Shown here: piece after piece, positions 61,364 through 64,000 of the stretch
Layout: the number at the start of each line of letters is the position of its first letter
Numbering within the stretch: the stretch's first letter is position 1
Source of the DNA: Mytilus galloprovincialis
Taxonomy: Eukaryota > Mollusca > Bivalvia > Mytilida > Mytilidae
Length of the DNA stretch: 64,000 bases
Direction of reading: 5' to 3'
Assembly (NCBI RefSeq): GCF_965363235.1
Contig: NC_134849.1
Span: 67,041,122-67,105,121, forward strand
Made by a program: the position numbers and the translations under genes
Notes under the pieces: model-generated
What the model saw: only the letters and a program-made list of their open reading frames with translations
What the model was told of the DNA's origin: nothing
Database searches by the model: none

Positions 61364-61496
61364 ATGATGGACAATCAGACCAATAACAACACACTCGATC
61401 CTCCACCAGCACCAGCTGTTCCCGAATTACGACAGAGAGAAAACGACGAAGACATCATGGCTATGTTAGAAGCCAGAGTAGATCCTGTACAAGAAG
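61364..61496 (+). CDS. Ankyrin gene first coding exon
   Basis: ATGATGG at 61364, preceded by a likely acceptor (TATGATTCCAG at 61355), so an upstream non-coding exon is expected. Donor GAAG|GTAAAC at 61497. 44 codons plus one base. Confidence 0.8.
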
Positions 61497-64000
61497 GTAA
61501 ACTTCTACAAATAACCAATTGAACTAACGAACATTGTTTTGTAACGTTGGATTCCTTTTTCAATAACATACACACCACCTCTCCTATCAATATTGAACAC
61601 ATTATCAGCGCGTTAAATGCATGTCATGAAATTGCGTGATATATTGCAAAAGAAATGTGCTTTTTTGTGTTTTGTTTATTAACCATGTTAACCGGATTTT
61701 TGTGACAAAAATGTCGGTTATTGAATTGGGGATGTACGGCGGTCGGGCGGCAATCAAATGTTGTCCGTGCATTAACTCATGAACCGTTCAACCAAAGATT
61801 AATTTTAAAATTTTAATATGTTGTTACTGACAACTAAATGAAGGTCAAGTTCAATAATGGCGATTTTGACTTTTACCGTTCAGGAGTTATGGTTCTTGAA
61901 AGATTGAAAAATGGAGTTTCCAGTCGTGTCCATGAATTTACGCATGAACTGTTCTACCAAAGCTTCCCAAATTTAAATATGTTGTTACTGATGACAAAAT
62001 GGATGTCAAGTTCAATAATGACGATTTTGACTTTTACCGTTCAGGAGTTATGGTTCTTGAAAGATTGAAAAATGGAGTTTCCAGTCGTGTCCGTGCATTT
62101 ACGCATGAACTGTTCTACCAAAGCTTCCCTAATTTTAATATGTTGTTACTGATGACAAAATAGAGGTCAACTTAAATAATGACGATTTTGACTTTTACCG
62201 TTCAGGAGTTATGGTTCTTGAAAGATTGAAAAATGGTGTTTCCAGTCGTGTCCGTGCATTTTCTCATGAACTATTCAACCAAAGCTTTTAAAATTTTTAT
62301 ATGTTGTTACTTATGACAAAATAGAGGTCAAGTTCAATAATGACGATTTTGACTTTTACCGTTAAGGAGTTATGGTTCTTGAAAGATTGTAAAATGGCGT
62401 TTCCATTCACGTTGTTGCATTTACTCATGAACCATTCAATCTAAGCTTTTCAAATTTTAATATGTTGATACTGATGACAAAATGGAGGTCAAATTTGATA
62501 TTGACGATTTTCACTTTCACCATTCATCAGTAATGGTTCTTGTGATATATTGCCAGCACACAAATAAATGTTAATAAATCCGGTTTGCTGTCGTTGTGAC
62601 AGCCTCTTGTTTTTATTTTTTTGGAATTTTGTGCTTGCAGTTCTATTTTTTGTTGATTTTTTTTTAAACTATTATAAGAAGTTCTTGACTAAAAAGAAGA
62701 ACGATGTGTTCATACTGAAAAGATATGTAGCTATGATTTTAAGTAATTCATACTTAACAGTAAAAGATCGTGACGCATTTTCCGTTGCGACATCAGTGAT
62801 CCGTTTCACAAAAATGTCTTAATACTGGTTGTCTGTTGATCGTTAGTATACCAAATATTTCAAGACTTACTATCAACTTTTGTCATTAATAGATATTTTG
62901 TGAAACTGATCACAGTAAATTATATTTCATAACTTGTATGTGCCATGCAGTGTAATATATATTGCAATGCGAATTTCTTCGGTATTCTAGACCCTTATGT
63001 AATACACTCGACTTATTTTACTTCTATAGAGAGGATGAGACAAAAGGCGATGCAGTTTGCTCTGGTTGGTGCAGTCGAGAAACGAGACAGTCAAAAGGTG
63101 AAACAATTGATCGAAGACGGCGTTAATATTGATGCTCAGATAATGTACACGAAAACCCCATTGACACACTCAATCGAATTAAAACACGGGGACATAGCGA
63201 TACTTCTACTTGAAAATGAATGTGATCGGAAACTTACTGTCAATCACTTTCCTTACTTTCAACCAATCCATCTCGCAGCTAGAGAAGATTTGTCCGAGGT
63301 TGTGGAGAAATTGATCGAGTTGCATGTTGATGTGGATGCTTGTGACACGGACAAAATGACACCTTTGATTTTGGCGAGTTATTATTGTCGAACCAATGTA
63401 GTTAATCAATTGATAAAATACGGCGCAGATATTAACTTTCAAGATAGTTGTGGCAGAACACCGCTCCATCGAGCAGTCGAGAGTGAATCTATCGAGGTAA
63501 TAGAAATGTTAATTAGAAATAAGGCCGATATGAATATAACCGACACTAAAGGATGGACACCGTTACATTTAGCACTTGCTTTGAACTATCAAGAAATTGT
63601 AACTATTTTATTGGAAAACAGCTGTAAGCTTGACATTTCTGACGTCAATGACAGAACACCACTCTGTATAGCATGTGATTTTTTAAGCAGGAAAAACTAT
63701 GACATTATTAGAGCAACACAATTCAGCTATGAAGCAAGGAAAAGGGATTTTATGCAAGGTAGATATTTAAGTCTGTTGCAACTTCCAAAGGAAGATAGAG
63801 AAACTCTTTCCATGGTTATGGCACTTATTAATAAAGGTGCTAACATTGATGGAAGTCAAAGTCTTCCAAACAACGATGGACACCAGAGCCTCCCTATCAC
63901 CGTAGCTGCAATGGCAGATCATACAGGCACTATACAGATGCTAATAAATTCAGGAGCATGGATTCCACAAGACTGGCAGCCGGTTTCGTCAGTCCATCTA
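61364..64000 (+). CDS. Ankyrin-repeat protein, 5' part (runs off the window)
   Basis: Two coding exons are visible: 61364-61496 and 63030 to the window end. The first begins MMDNQTNNNT and is low-complexity and acidic (PPPAPAVPELRQRENDED). The second opens with an alpha-helical RQKAMQFALVGAVEKRD and then gives about six ankyrin repeats with TPLTHSIELKHGDIAILLLE, PIHLAAREDLSEVVEKLI, TPLILASYYCRTNVVNQLI, TPLHRAVESESIEVIEMLI, TPLHLALALNYQEIVTILL and TPLCIACDFL. A less regular segment then leads to another repeat-like pair near MALINKGANID and MLINSGAWIPQ. Ankyrin repeats mediate protein contacts. The C-terminal domain that would show function (for example a SOCS box or kinase) lies outside the window. 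Confidence 0.9.
61737..62560 (+). repeat. 161-bp tandem repeat in ankyrin-gene intron 1 (about 5 units)
   Basis: GAAAGATTGAAAAATGG recurs at 61898, 62059, 62220 and 62381 (last one varied), exactly 161 apart. TTTTGACTTTTACCGTTCAG and ACTGATGACAAAAT recur with it. A decayed unit ends near 62545. Periods and words recall the 48851-49435 array, but the sequences differ. Confidence 0.9.
62561..63029 (+). other. Remainder of ankyrin-gene intron 1
   Basis: AT-rich. The 84-codon frame at 62568 is not protein-like. Confidence 0.5.
63030..64000 (+). CDS. Ankyrin gene second coding exon (open at window end)
   Basis: Acceptor TACTTCTATAG, then AGAGGATGAGAC. Together with the G of the first exon it completes a GAG codon. 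The frame is open for about 323 codons to the last base. Confidence 0.9.

Overview
This is eukaryotic DNA, most likely from a marine bivalve and in particular a mussel (Mytilus-like). The call rests on AT-rich, intron-rich sequence, on dispersed retroelement tails and MITEs of kinds I recognise from mussel genomic DNA, and on the gene content: a bivalve-style single-exon Toll-like receptor and an intronless RING-NHL gene. The species call is recognition from memory, not a database result.

Four protein genes can be supported. (1) A Toll-like receptor on + (19453-21584) has LRRs, a transmembrane segment and a TIR domain. Its reading frame is broken once, near 20231, by what looks like a one-base deletion. 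(2) A complete 12-exon epsilon-tubulin gene (TUBE1) on - spans 58015 down to 23196. It was assembled by hand from splice sites whose phases all agree: 1458 nt of CDS, 485 residues. (3) An intronless RING-NHL (TRIM-like, no B-box) gene on + (41899-43185) lies inside TUBE1 intron 5 on the opposite strand. (4) An ankyrin-repeat gene on + has a first coding exon at 61364-61496 and a long exon from 63030 that runs off the window.

Everything else is dominated by mobile DNA. Positions 1-5514 are a near-perfect 5.5 kb palindrome carrying LINE reverse-transcriptase relics and a 363-bp tandem repeat. From 5.5 to 19.4 kb there is no supportable gene, only transposon pieces. TUBE1 is about 34.8 kb long for 1.46 kb of coding sequence because its introns are packed with elements: TTAA-flanked MITEs, elements with long terminal inverted repeats, an inverted dimer of Penelope-like 3' ends, a CACTGTG-ended element with a 5-bp target duplication (Transib/RAG-like candidate), a 28S rRNA 3'-end fragment, a pogo/Tigger-like MITE, a SINE split by another retroposon, and a 46-bp satellite that copies the 3' splice site of TUBE1 exon 5. 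The 58-64 kb end holds further tandem-repeat elements and the ankyrin gene.

The genes do not form an operon or pathway. TLR and RING-NHL proteins are both large, expanded families in bivalves and are often linked to immunity, but nothing here shows that they cooperate. All exon coordinates, terminal inverted repeats and target duplications were read by eye and not aligned by software.
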